Assembly: GCA_023441125.1 (NCBI GenBank)
Contig: JAEZQV010000423.1
Location: 1 to 5,800 of the forward strand
Direction of reading: 5' to 3'
Length of the DNA: 5,800 bases
DNA from: Bacillota bacterium
Lineage (GTDB): Bacteria > Bacillota_C > Negativicutes > Sporomusales > Sporomusaceae
Part shown: one piece after another, positions 1 through 5,800 of the stretch
Layout: each line of letters begins with the position of its first letter
How positions within the stretch are numbered: position 1 is the first letter of the stretch
Translations under genes and position numbers: made by a program
Notes under the pieces: generated by a model
The model's input: the letters and a program-made list of their open reading frames with translations, nothing else
Told to the model about the DNA's origin: nothing
Databases searched by the model: none

Positions 1-126
1 CAGCTCTATATGGTGGCCGAGATTATCAAACTGCGCGGTACCATCGGCAAAGTATGGGCGGAAGCCTTTGTTGAAGGCCAGGTTGTGGCGGAGGCTGAGT
101 TTTTGTTTGCACTGACCTCACGATAA
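1..126 (+). CDS. fabZ: FabZ, 3-hydroxyacyl-[ACP] dehydratase, C-terminal fragment
   Basis: Only the last 41 codons are present, in frame 1 from the window edge to a TAA at 124-126; the start lies upstream. The residues read like the C-terminal strand region of the hot-dog-fold dehydratase: an EIIKLRG stretch, then GKVWAEAFV, then VVAEAEFLFAL just before the end, which matches the usual FabZ ending with its conserved AEAE(F/M)LFAL strand. The catalytic His and Glu lie in the missing part, so activity cannot be judged. In the family, FabZ removes water from 3-hydroxyacyl-ACP during fatty acid elongation in the cytoplasm. It commonly sits beside lpxA because both enzymes draw on 3-hydroxyacyl-ACP, and lpxA does follow here. 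The gap to lpxA (191 bases) is much longer than the gaps between the other genes. The identification rests on a short tail plus context, and both agree. Confidence 0.88.
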   Translation, partial: QLYMVAEIIKLRGTIGKVWAEAFVEGQVVAEAEFLFALTSR

Positions 127-162
127 TTCTTGAAATACTGATATATATACTGGAAACTAGCT

Positions 163-168
163 TATAAT
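163..168 (+). promoter_or_regulatory. Candidate -10 hexamer without a good -35
   Basis: TATAAT is a perfect match to the sigma-A type -10 element and lies about 150 bases ahead of lpxA. The best -35-like hexamer upstream, CTGATA at 138-143 (four of six matches), would need a 19-base spacer. The closer match TTGAAA at 130-135 is 27 bases away, which is too far. There is no TGn extension directly before it. In DNA this AT-rich, such a hexamer can occur by chance, so this is only a candidate start for an internal lpxA promoter. Confidence 0.22.
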
Positions 169-195
169 TTATAAAAATGTTTATTTGCGGTCTAA

Positions 196-214
196 TTAGG
201 CTGATTTTGCCTAA
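196..214 (+). repeat. Small dyad / hairpin in the lpxA leader
   Basis: TTAGGC (196-201) and GCCTAA (209-214) form a perfect 6-bp stem with a 7-base loop. Two further A-T pairs (194-195 with 216-217) are possible across a single bulged A at 215. No T-run follows, so it does not look like an intrinsic terminator. The stem is short and could be chance. Confidence 0.3.
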
Positions 215-229
215 ATTCCGCTTACCGTT

Positions 230-249
230 TTTCGACTGCTCAGTCGGAA
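230..249 (+). repeat. Palindrome beside an ATATATATA run
   Basis: CGACTG (233-238) and CAGTCG (241-246) are exact inverted copies separated by CT. The match extends outward as T-A, T-A and one G-T wobble to 230-249. A 2-base centre suits a DNA dyad bound by a dimeric regulator better than an RNA hairpin, although an RNA stem with a 4-base loop is possible. It directly abuts the AT run at 249-257. I do not recognise it as a known operator: it is not the LexA/DinR box, and it does not resemble the FapR or FabT sites as I know them. Confidence 0.35.
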
Positions 250-301
250 TATATATAGCAAGAAACGACACACGATACCTGCTTACAAGTTCTAATTTAG
301 T

Positions 302-307
302 GGGGAG
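302..307 (+). promoter_or_regulatory. Ribosome binding site that fixes the lpxA start
   Basis: GGGGAG lies 10 bases before the ATG at 318. It supports that start even though it gives LpxA about ten more N-terminal residues than many homologues, which begin near the IHETAVVHP motif. No usual start codon occurs in frame near that motif; the codon there is ATA. Confidence 0.7.
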
Positions 308-317
308 TTGATTATAT

Positions 318-1139
318 ATGAAACCGGAATCGGTTGTAATACCATTACGTAAAATACATGAAACAGCAGTTGTCCATCCCAATGCCCGCATCGGCAAAGA
401 TGTGGAAATCGGGCCCTATGCCGTTATCGGCGAGAATGTGCTCATCGGGGATGGCACCCAAATTGCAGCGCACGTGGTCATTGACGGCTGGACCAGTATC
501 GGCAAGAATTGCGTGATTTATCCCAGCGTGTCGATTGGTGCCGATCCGCAGGATTTGAAATTCCGTGGCGAGAAAAGCTATGTTTTTATTGGCGACAATA
601 CCAAAATTCGCGAATTTACCACCATTAACCGGGCAACCGGTGAAGGGGAGGAGACCCGGGTAGGCAGCAACTGCCTGTTGCAGGCCTATACGCATGTGGC
701 CCATAACTGCGTTGTCGGCAATCATGTCATTATGTCGAATGCGGCTACGCTGGCCGGCCATGTCGTCGTGGAGGACCGGGCGGTTATCGGCGGTTTGTCT
801 GGTGTCCACCAGTTCGTGAAAATCGGCCGTAACGCCATGATTGGCGGGGCCTCGAAGGTTGTGCAGGATGTGCCGCCGTTTGTTATTGTTGACGGTCATC
901 CGGCCAAAGTCTGTGGTCTCAACAATGTTGGCCTGTCCCGGGCCGGTATGAGCGAAGCCACGCGCCGCAACCTGAAAAAAGCCTACCGGATTCTGTACCG
1001 TTCCGGCTTAACTTTGGCTCAGGCCATTGCCGTAATGGAACAGGAACTGGATTCCTGTGAGGAAATTGAGCATATGATGCGGTTTCTCCGCAATGCCGAG
1101 CGCGGTATTTGCCGCGGCCGCAAGGATATGGATGAATAA
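318..1139 (+). CDS. lpxA: LpxA, UDP-N-acetylglucosamine O-acyltransferase
   Basis: This 273-residue protein catalyses the first step of lipid A synthesis, moving a 3-hydroxyacyl chain from ACP to the 3-OH of UDP-GlcNAc in the cytoplasm. Residues about 15-195 are hexapeptide repeats (IGKDVE, IGPYAV, IGENVL and so on) forming a left-handed beta-helix; about 205-273 form the helical C-terminal domain with the YRILYRSG motif (223-230). By hand alignment to E. coli LpxA, His129 is the catalytic base (E. coli His125), with His126, His148 and His164 matching His122, His144 and His160. The helix has about one hexapeptide fewer near the N-terminus than E. coli, and a leader of about 10 residues precedes IHETAVVHP. 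Gly177 aligns with E. coli Gly173, the acyl-chain ruler position. The start is supported by GGGGAG at 302-307. The gene follows fabZ, which uses the same acyl-ACP pool. All key residues are present. Confidence 0.97.
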   Translation: MKPESVVIPLRKIHETAVVHPNARIGKDVEIGPYAVIGENVLIGDGTQIAAHVVIDGWTSIGKNCVIYPSVSIGADPQDLKFRGEKSYVFIGDNTKIREFTTINRATGEGEETRVGSNCLLQAYTHVAHNCVVGNHVIMSNAATLAGHVVVEDRAVIGGLSGVHQFVKIGRNAMIGGASKVVQDVPPFVIVDGHPAKVCGLNNVGLSRAGMSEATRRNLKKAYRILYRSGLTLAQAIAVMEQELDSCEEIEHMMRFLRNAERGICRGRKDMDE

Positions 1140-1187
1140 CGTATAGGCGAGCCTTGTACGGCAAAACCTAATATAGAATTATACTGT

Positions 1188-1214
1188 GCTTGACGCGGCC
1201 GGGCCGCGTCAAGC
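1188..1214 (+). repeat. Perfect 13-bp inverted repeat upstream of lpxI
   Basis: The arms GCTTGACGCGGCC (1188-1200) and GGCCGCGTCAAGC (1202-1214) are exact reverse complements around a single G at 1201. As RNA this gives an 11- to 12-bp GC-rich stem with a 3- to 5-base loop, likely very stable. It sits in the 97-base lpxA-lpxI gap, and its right arm ends five bases before the lpxI ribosome binding site (AAGGTGG, 1220-1226). Neither strand has a T-run after the stem, so it is not a classical intrinsic terminator. It could be a transcript-processing or stability hairpin, a partial attenuator, a DNA operator, or one copy of a dispersed palindromic repeat. Each arm contains TTGACG when read 5' to 3' on one strand or the other, but no good -10 lies at the right distance on either strand. 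Confidence 0.85.
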
Positions 1215-1236
1215 TACATAAGGTGGGAACCGATCT

Positions 1237-2040
1237 ATGAATATAATAGGACTAATTGCCGGTATTGGCCGGTTGCCGGTTGAATTTGCCCGTGCCGCTC
1301 GCGGCATGGGCTTTGCCGTGATAGCCATCAGTGTGGTTCCGGGCGTGGATGCGGACCTTAGCCAGGCCGCGGATAAACATTTTACCATTGGCCTGGGCGA
1401 ACTCGACAAGCTGCTGGCGGTGATAAAACAGGAAAACGTACAGCAGGTGACCATGCTGGGCAAGGTCACCAAGGAGCATTTGTTCAGCGGCGCGGCCCGG
1501 CCGGATGCCCGGATGCAGCGGCTGCTGGCCGGACTGCCGGATTTAAACGACGATACCGTTCTGCTGGCCCTGGTGCGGGAATTCGCCGGCGAAGGCATCG
1601 GGGTTTTGGATCAGACCCAGTTTATCCGCCAATTAATGCCGGCGGCGGGAGTACTTACCAAGCGGCCGCCGACGCCGGCCGAAGAGGCCGATATGGCGTT
1701 CGGACTGGATATGGCCCGCAAAATCGGCGGGCTGGATATTGGCCAAACCGTAGTGGTAAAGCACAAGGCGGTTATGGCAGTGGAAGCCATCGAAGGAACC
1801 GATGCCTGCATTCGCCGCGGCGGCCAGCTGGGCCGGGGCAAGGTGGTTGTTGCCAAGGCGGCCAAGCCGCAGCAGGACCTGCGCTTTGATGTTCCCAGTG
1901 TCGGCCCGGACACGTTAGCCGCCATGATTGAAATTAACGCGGCGGCGCTGGTTATTGAGGCCGGCAAAACGCTGGTGGTTAACCGGCCAAAGGTTATTGA
2001 AATGGCTGACAGCCATGATATATGCATTATGGTAAGGTAA
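1237..2040 (+). CDS. lpxI: LpxI, UDP-2,3-diacylglucosamine pyrophosphatase
   Basis: This 267-residue protein (DUF1009 family) hydrolyses UDP-2,3-diacylglucosamine to lipid X and UMP, the fourth step of lipid A synthesis, at the cytoplasmic face of the inner membrane. It is the non-homologous substitute for LpxH used by alphaproteobacteria and diderm Firmicutes, among others. Family hallmarks are visible: the N-terminal AGIGRLP motif (8-14), MLGKV (73-77), ARPD (87-90) and LNDDT (103-107) in the N-terminal domain; KHKAVMAVEAIEGTD (175-189) and the FDVPSVG motif (217-223) in the C-terminal domain. Asp218 of FDVPSVG most likely matches the metal-binding Asp225 studied in Caulobacter LpxI. The ATG has AAGGTGG ten bases upstream, just after a strong inverted repeat. 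lpxB begins 22 bases after the stop, so the enzyme that makes lipid X is encoded beside the one that consumes it. Length is normal for the family. Confidence 0.96.
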   Translation: MNIIGLIAGIGRLPVEFARAARGMGFAVIAISVVPGVDADLSQAADKHFTIGLGELDKLLAVIKQENVQQVTMLGKVTKEHLFSGAARPDARMQRLLAGLPDLNDDTVLLALVREFAGEGIGVLDQTQFIRQLMPAAGVLTKRPPTPAEEADMAFGLDMARKIGGLDIGQTVVVKHKAVMAVEAIEGTDACIRRGGQLGRGKVVVAKAAKPQQDLRFDVPSVGPDTLAAMIEINAAALVIEAGKTLVVNRPKVIEMADSHDICIMVR

Positions 2041-2062
2041 TATAGCATTCCTGGAGGAAACT

Positions 2063-3214
2063 ATGAGAATTATGCTCTCAGTCGGCGAAGCATCCGGCGA
2101 TTTGCACGGCGCCAGCGTTGCCAATGCCCTGAAACTTTTACAGCCGGATATAGAACTCTTTGGCATGGGCGGCCAGGCGATGCGCGCCGCCGGTGTGGAG
2201 GTCGTGTATGATATTGCCGGCCTGGGGGTAATCGGTTTTGTGGAAGTCATTAAAAACCTGGGTAAATTGTTTGAACTGAGAGACAACCTGGCAGCCCTTA
2301 TGGATCAGCGGCGGCCGGACGCGCTTGTCATTATCGACTATCCGGACTTCAATGTGCGTTTGGCGAAAATTGCCAAGGCCAAAGGCATTCCGGTAGTCTC
2401 GTATATCAGCCCCTCGGCCTGGGCCTGGCGGCGCGGTCGGGCGAAGGAAGTGGCGCAAACGGTAAACCGGGTTGCCGCCATCTTTCCCTTTGAAGCCGAG
2501 GTGTACCGGGAGGCGGGCGCCGATGTAACCTTTGTGGGGCATCCGCTGGTGGATATCGTACAACCGGAATTGACCAAAGACGCCGCGTACCGGCATTTTG
2601 GCGCCCGGCCCGACCGGCCGGTTTTGCTCTTAATGCCCGGCAGCCGTCAGCAGGAAATCACGAAACTTTTGCCGGTTATGCTGGCGGCCTGTCAGTTAAT
2701 TGTCGAACAACTGCCGGAGTGTCAGATTTATTTGCCGGTGGCCTCGACAATTTCCCGGGAAATGCTACAAAATATAATTGCGGGCTATACTATGAACATA
2801 ACCTTAACCACCGATTATCCCTATGACTTAATGGGGCTTGCCGATGCCGCCATTGCCTCCTCCGGCACAGCCACCCTGGAGACAACGCTCATGGGGGCGC
2901 CGACCGTCATTATCTACAAGCTGGCGGCTCTCACCTATCTCTTAGGGAAACTATTGGTCAAAATACCGGATATCGGCCTGCCGAACATCGTGGCCGGGCG
3001 GCGGATTGTGCCGGAACTGCTGCAGGACGAAGCCAACCCGGCGAATATAGCCCGGGAGACGCTGCCCCTCTTAACGGATCCGACGGTGCGGCAGCAGGTG
3101 CTGGCAGACCTGGCCGCCGTCAAGGAAAAACTGGGACAAACCGGCGCCGTGACCAGAGTCGCCGAGGTTATCCTGGCAGTGGCCCAAGGCTTGCCGGCTG
3201 AAGAACAGCCCTAA
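2063..3214 (+). CDS. lpxB: LpxB, lipid A disaccharide synthase
   Basis: This 383-residue protein (E. coli homologue 382) is a GT19 glycosyltransferase. It condenses UDP-2,3-diacylglucosamine with lipid X to give the beta-1,6 tetraacyl disaccharide 1-phosphate, acting peripherally at the inner membrane. Motifs in order: GEASGDLHG near the N-terminus (8-16), FGMGG (33-37), IDYPDFN (91-97) whose Asp residues include the equivalent of E. coli's essential Asp98, SYISPSAWAWR (113-123), FVGHPL (157-162), MPGSR (191-195) with the conserved nucleotide-site Arg195, SSGTATLE (266-273) and LPNIVAGR (306-313) with the conserved Asn308. The hydrophobic segment around 286-301 fits the membrane-contact region of the family. 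The start is set by GGAGG at 2053-2057, five bases before the ATG. The gap to the next gene is only 28 bases, consistent with co-transcription. No motif is missing. Confidence 0.97.
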   Translation: MRIMLSVGEASGDLHGASVANALKLLQPDIELFGMGGQAMRAAGVEVVYDIAGLGVIGFVEVIKNLGKLFELRDNLAALMDQRRPDALVIIDYPDFNVRLAKIAKAKGIPVVSYISPSAWAWRRGRAKEVAQTVNRVAAIFPFEAEVYREAGADVTFVGHPLVDIVQPELTKDAAYRHFGARPDRPVLLLMPGSRQQEITKLLPVMLAACQLIVEQLPECQIYLPVASTISREMLQNIIAGYTMNITLTTDYPYDLMGLADAAIASSGTATLETTLMGAPTVIIYKLAALTYLLGKLLVKIPDIGLPNIVAGRRIVPELLQDEANPANIARETLPLLTDPTVRQQVLADLAAVKEKLGQTGAVTRVAEVILAVAQGLPAEEQP

Positions 3215-3242
3215 TGTTTGTATCAATACGTGAGGTAATTAC

Positions 3243-4973
3243 ATGAAAATATACTTGCGTTTGCTGAATTATATAAAGCCCTATCTGCATCGCTTTGTCC
3301 TCGCGGTGATTTGCATCGTGGTAGCGACGGCCGCTAATCTGTTCATTCCCTGGATTATTCAGAATGTAATTGATGATGTGCTCGCCGCGAAAAATATGCA
3401 AATGCTCAATCTGATCGCCGGTGGCATTGTGGTTGTATTTTTGCTCAGGGGCATTTTCTTTTTTGGCCAGACCTATCTGATGTCCTATATCGGCCAAAAA
3501 GTGGTTATTGATATTCGCGAGGCGGTATACCGCCATTTGCAGCGCCTGTCCCTGTCCTATTTCGAAAAGCGCCAGACCGGCAGTATTATGAGCTATATTA
3601 CCAATGACGTCGGTGTCCTGCAGAACGCGATGGTGGAAAGCATCATTGAACTGGTAACGGAATCAGCCGTCCTCATCGGTTCGATGGCGGCGATGTTTTA
3701 TATTCACTGGAAATTGTCCTTGCTGACCTTTATTACGCTGCCGCTGGTAGCCCAGGCCATCAGCATTTTCGGCAAGCGCTTGCGCACCGCCAGCCGCATT
3801 ACCCAGGAACGGGCCGCCGACATCACGTCGGTCTTGCAGGAAACCATCTCGGCCGTGCGGGTTATCAAATCGTTCGTGCGCGAAGACTATGAAATCGAGC
3901 GTTTTAATAAAGAGAACTTTTCCAATTTCCGGGCGCAAATGAAAACAGCCCAGCTTACCGCCACCTTAACCCCGATCATCGAATTTCTGGGCGCCATTGG
4001 CGTTACCATCATTATCTGGTACGGCGGGCGGGAAGTCATCAACGGCAATCTGACTTCCGGCGCGCTGATTGCCTTTTTGATTTATGTTGTCAATATCACC
4101 AACCCCATTAAACGTCTCAGCCGGGTGTACGCCAATATCCAAAGGGCGCTGGCCGCTGCCCAGCGGGTATTTGACGTGCTGGATACCCAGCCGGAAATCG
4201 AGGACATGCCGGGAGCCGCCGCTTTGCCGGCCATTACCGGCCGCTTGACCTTTGAGCAGGTAAGCTTCTGCTACAAGCCGGGGGAACTGGCGCTAAACGA
4301 CGTGTCGCTGGTGGCCGAGCCCGGACAAATGATTGCCATTGTCGGCCCGAGTGGCGCCGGCAAAACAACCATCGCCAATCTGATTCCCCGCTTTTACGAT
4401 CCGGCCGGCGGCCGGATCACCATTGACGGGTGTGACATAAAAACCGTTACCCTCCGGTCCCTGCGCGAGCAAATTGGTATCGTGCCGCAGGAAACCGTCC
4501 TGTTCAACGGCTCGGTCTATGAAAATATACTGTACGGTGACCTGGAGGCGACCGAACAGGAGGTCATCGCCGCCGCCCGGGCCGCCAATGCCCATGACTT
4601 CATTCTGGCCATGCCGGAAGGCTATAACACGCATATTGGGGAACGCGGCTCCAAATTGTCCGGCGGGCAGCGCCAGCGCATCGCCATCGCCCGGGCGATT
4701 CTAAAAAATCCCCGCGTGCTCATTCTGGATGAAGCCACCTCGGCGCTGGATACCGAGAGTGAAAAGCTGGTACAGGAAGCGCTCGACAAACTGATGGTTG
4801 GCCGCACCTCGTTCGTAATCGCCCATCGCCTGTCAACCGTGCAGCGGGCTGATCTCATCCTGGTCATGGACAAAGGGCGGATTGTCGAACGCGGTTCCCA
4901 TGAGGAACTGCTGGCAGCCGGCGGGTTATACAGCAAATTGTACCAGGTGCAGTTTGCCGACAAAGAAGGTTAA
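3243..4973 (+). CDS. msbA: MsbA-type lipid exporter, ABC half-transporter
   Basis: This 576-residue protein is a fused membrane-plus-ATPase half-transporter that would work as an inner-membrane homodimer. Hydrophobic segments lie near 17-38, 56-76, 138-155, 157-176, 246-262 and 272-290, giving the six-helix exporter fold with the SYFEKRQTGSIMSYITND coupling region (105-122). The ATPase domain from about 335 has an A-loop Tyr344, Walker A GPSGAGKTT (368-376), Q-loop Gln416, signature LSGGQ (472-476), Walker B VLILDE (492-497), D-loop SALD (500-503) and H-loop His528, all intact. Many exporters of this type carry drugs or peptides, so sequence alone would not prove lipid A flipping. The place between lpxB and waaA and a length close to E. 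coli MsbA (582) make that the best reading. The ribosome binding site is GAGG at 3232-3235. Substrate is inferred from context; the protein class is certain. Confidence 0.88.
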   Translation: MKIYLRLLNYIKPYLHRFVLAVICIVVATAANLFIPWIIQNVIDDVLAAKNMQMLNLIAGGIVVVFLLRGIFFFGQTYLMSYIGQKVVIDIREAVYRHLQRLSLSYFEKRQTGSIMSYITNDVGVLQNAMVESIIELVTESAVLIGSMAAMFYIHWKLSLLTFITLPLVAQAISIFGKRLRTASRITQERAADITSVLQETISAVRVIKSFVREDYEIERFNKENFSNFRAQMKTAQLTATLTPIIEFLGAIGVTIIIWYGGREVINGNLTSGALIAFLIYVVNITNPIKRLSRVYANIQRALAAAQRVFDVLDTQPEIEDMPGAAALPAITGRLTFEQVSFCYKPGELALNDVSLVAEPGQMIAIVGPSGAGKTTIANLIPRFYDPAGGRITIDGCDIKTVTLRSLREQIGIVPQETVLFNGSVYENILYGDLEATEQEVIAAARAANAHDFILAMPEGYNTHIGERGSKLSGGQRQRIAIARAILKNPRVLILDEATSALDTESEKLVQEALDKLMVGRTSFVIAHRLSTVQRADLILVMDKGRIVERGSHEELLAAGGLYSKLYQVQFADKEG

Positions 4974-5005
4974 CCTTGGTGGAATTTCAGTAAAGAGGTA
5001 TCAAT

Positions 5006-5800
5006 ATGTATCTTATTTACAACATCCTGGCAGTGCTGCTCGTCATCCTGGCGTTGCCGGTATTTGCCGTAAGAATGATCCGGGAAAAGGGCTTTACCGA
5101 GCGTCTGAAGCAAAGTCTCGGCTGGTTGCCGGCCGCGACTCTGGACAGACTGGCCGGCAAAGAACCGATCTGGCTGCACGCCGCCTCGGTGGGCGAAATC
5201 GTTGCTGCCAGCCCGATTGTAAGAGAAATCCGGCGGGAGCTGCCCGGTGTTCCCATTCTGGTCTCAGCCGTTACCGCCGCCGGTTACGATATGGCCAAAC
5301 GCATTATTCCCGAGGCCGACGGTGTCATTTTTTTTCCACTAGATCTGCCGTATCTCAGCCGCGCGGTCATTACGCGCATCCGGCCGCGGATATTTTTGCT
5401 TGTCGAAACAGAACTGTGGCCGAATTTTCTCAAGGCGGCCAAGACCCTGGCCATCCCTGTCATGATGGTAAACGGCCGAATTAGTGAAAAAAGCCTCGGC
5501 CGGTATTCCTATTTTCGGACAGTGCTTAAAGATATGCTTGCTACCATTGTAAGATTTTGTATGCAATCAGCCATCGACGCCCAGTATATTATTCAGCTTG
5601 GCGCCGATACCGGCCGGGTGGTCGTGACTGGCAATACCAAATTTGACCAGAGTTATACCGAACTGACCCCGGAACAAAAAGCAAAATTGCACAGCGAGCT
5701 GCAGCTTGCGGATACCGGTACCGTCATCGTGGCCGGCAGTACGCATAAAGGCGAGGAAGAGGCGCTGTTTACCGCCTTCCGGCAGATCAGCGGCGAATTT
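5006..5800 (+). CDS. waaA: WaaA/KdtA, Kdo transferase, N-terminal part
   Basis: The reading frame is open from ATG 5006 to the window edge, giving 265 codons with no stop; the E. coli enzyme has 425. WaaA is a GT30 glycosyltransferase that transfers Kdo from CMP-Kdo to the lipid A precursor on the cytoplasmic face of the inner membrane. Residues 4-22 form the N-terminal membrane anchor typical of the family. The motif WLHAASVGE (56-64) carries the catalytic Glu64 (E. coli Glu60). Other conserved points are VSAVTAAGYDMA (86-97), FFPLDLP (109-115), VETELWPN (133-140), NGRIS (156-160), VTGNTKFD (207-214) and AGSTHKGEEE (243-252). The start has GAGG at 4995-4998, seven bases upstream, 32 bases after the msbA stop. 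The number of Kdo residues added cannot be read from sequence. The missing C-terminal half holds the CMP-Kdo site, and whether it continues into another domain is unknown. Confidence 0.95.
   Translation, partial: MYLIYNILAVLLVILALPVFAVRMIREKGFTERLKQSLGWLPAATLDRLAGKEPIWLHAASVGEIVAASPIVREIRRELPGVPILVSAVTAAGYDMAKRIIPEADGVIFFPLDLPYLSRAVITRIRPRIFLLVETELWPNFLKAAKTLAIPVMMVNGRISEKSLGRYSYFRTVLKDMLATIVRFCMQSAIDAQYIIQLGADTGRVVVTGNTKFDQSYTELTPEQKAKLHSELQLADTGTVIVAGSTHKGEEEALFTAFRQISGEF

Larger units (their letters stand above)
127..317 (+). promoter_or_regulatory. AT-rich fabZ-lpxA spacer, possible lpxA leader
   Basis: This 191-base gap has no supportable gene. I count 63 G/C (about 33%), visibly poorer than the flanking coding DNA. 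It holds two short dyads (196-214 and 230-249), two ATATATATA runs (141-149 and 249-257), a perfect TATAAT at 163-168, and the lpxA ribosome binding site at its right end. There is no stem followed by a T-run, so I do not call an intrinsic terminator for fabZ. Its length and composition suggest an internal promoter or a regulated leader for the lpxA-lpxI-lpxB-msbA-waaA part of the operon. That is inference; no complete promoter with good spacing is visible. Confidence 0.4.

Noticed and set aside
130..151. Promoter from TTGAAA (130-135) with TATACT (146-151)
   Set aside because: The spacer is only 10 bases, far short of the 16-18 needed.
26..397. 123-codon minus-strand frame spanning the fabZ-lpxA gap
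   Set aside because: It overlaps fabZ and the start of lpxA, and its middle is simply AT-rich spacer read as Ile/Tyr/Asn-rich sequence. I see no family resemblance.
345..899. 184-codon open frame on the minus strand inside lpxA
   Set aside because: It is fully antisense to a gene with all LpxA motifs intact. Its protein shows no recognisable domain and is best explained as a shadow of the repetitive hexapeptide coding.
1188..1214. Intrinsic terminator after lpxA
   Set aside because: The stem is strong enough, but no T-run follows on either strand, so I list it as an inverted repeat of unknown role instead.
1190..1220. Promoter for lpxI using TTGACG at 1190-1195
   Set aside because: TTGACG is part of the palindrome arm, and the hexamers at 17-19 bases downstream (such as TACATA) match the -10 consensus poorly. 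On the minus strand, TTGACG and TATAAT are 23 bases apart, which is too far.
3196..3210. GGCTG/CAGCC stem at the end of lpxB as a terminator
   Set aside because: The stem is only 5 bp, lies inside the coding sequence and is not followed by a T-run. The next gene starts 28 bases after the lpxB stop, which favours read-through.
4882..5484. 200-codon plus-strand frame overlapping the msbA end and waaA
   Set aside because: It is out of frame with both. The real waaA frame (ATG 5006) has a good ribosome binding site and full GT30 motifs, while this one gives an Arg/Gly-rich unrecognisable product.
1..5800. Novel or mobile system hidden in the window
   Set aside because: Every stretch over 200 bases is accounted for by intact lipid A genes. 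I found no transposase, integrase, repeat array, tRNA-linked site or unexplained gene.

Overview
The window is about 5.8 kb of a lipid A / LPS-core biosynthesis operon. All genes are on the plus strand, in the order fabZ (3' end only), lpxA, lpxI, lpxB, msbA-type ABC exporter, waaA/kdtA (5' part only). The gene content indicates an outer-membrane bacterium. Three things point to a diderm Firmicute of the class Negativicutes (Sporomusa/Pelosinus/Selenomonas-like): the use of LpxI rather than LpxH, the strong purine-rich Shine-Dalgarno sites ahead of each gene, and the fabZ-lpxA-lpxI-lpxB-msbA-waaA order. This placement is an inference from content and style. No 16S or other marker is present, so I do not name a genus.

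Layout: positions 1-126 hold the last 41 codons of fabZ. Positions 127-317 are an unusually long, AT-rich spacer (63 G/C of 191 by my count, about 33%) with two small dyads and a perfect TATAAT hexamer but no convincing full promoter. lpxA follows at 318-1139. The next spacer (1140-1236) carries a perfect 13-bp inverted repeat around a single base, ending five bases before the lpxI ribosome binding site. lpxI (1237-2040), lpxB (2063-3214), the msbA-like gene (3243-4973) and waaA (5006 to the window end) are then packed with gaps of 22, 28 and 32 bases, which fits one transcript.

Pathway logic: LpxA puts the first hydroxyacyl chain on UDP-GlcNAc. LpxC and LpxD, not in the window, would normally act next. 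LpxI cleaves UDP-2,3-diacylglucosamine to lipid X. LpxB joins lipid X to a second UDP-diacylglucosamine to give the disaccharide. LpxK, not in the window, phosphorylates it, and WaaA adds Kdo. The MsbA-type exporter flips the finished lipid across the inner membrane. FabZ belongs here because it competes with LpxA/LpxC for the same hydroxyacyl-ACP pool.

All catalytic motifs I could check are intact, and I saw no frameshift, insertion sequence, tRNA, rRNA or CRISPR array. The window looks like an ordinary conserved housekeeping operon. The parts worth a second look are its two larger non-coding gaps and what lies downstream of the truncated waaA. I did not find a plausible new biological system.
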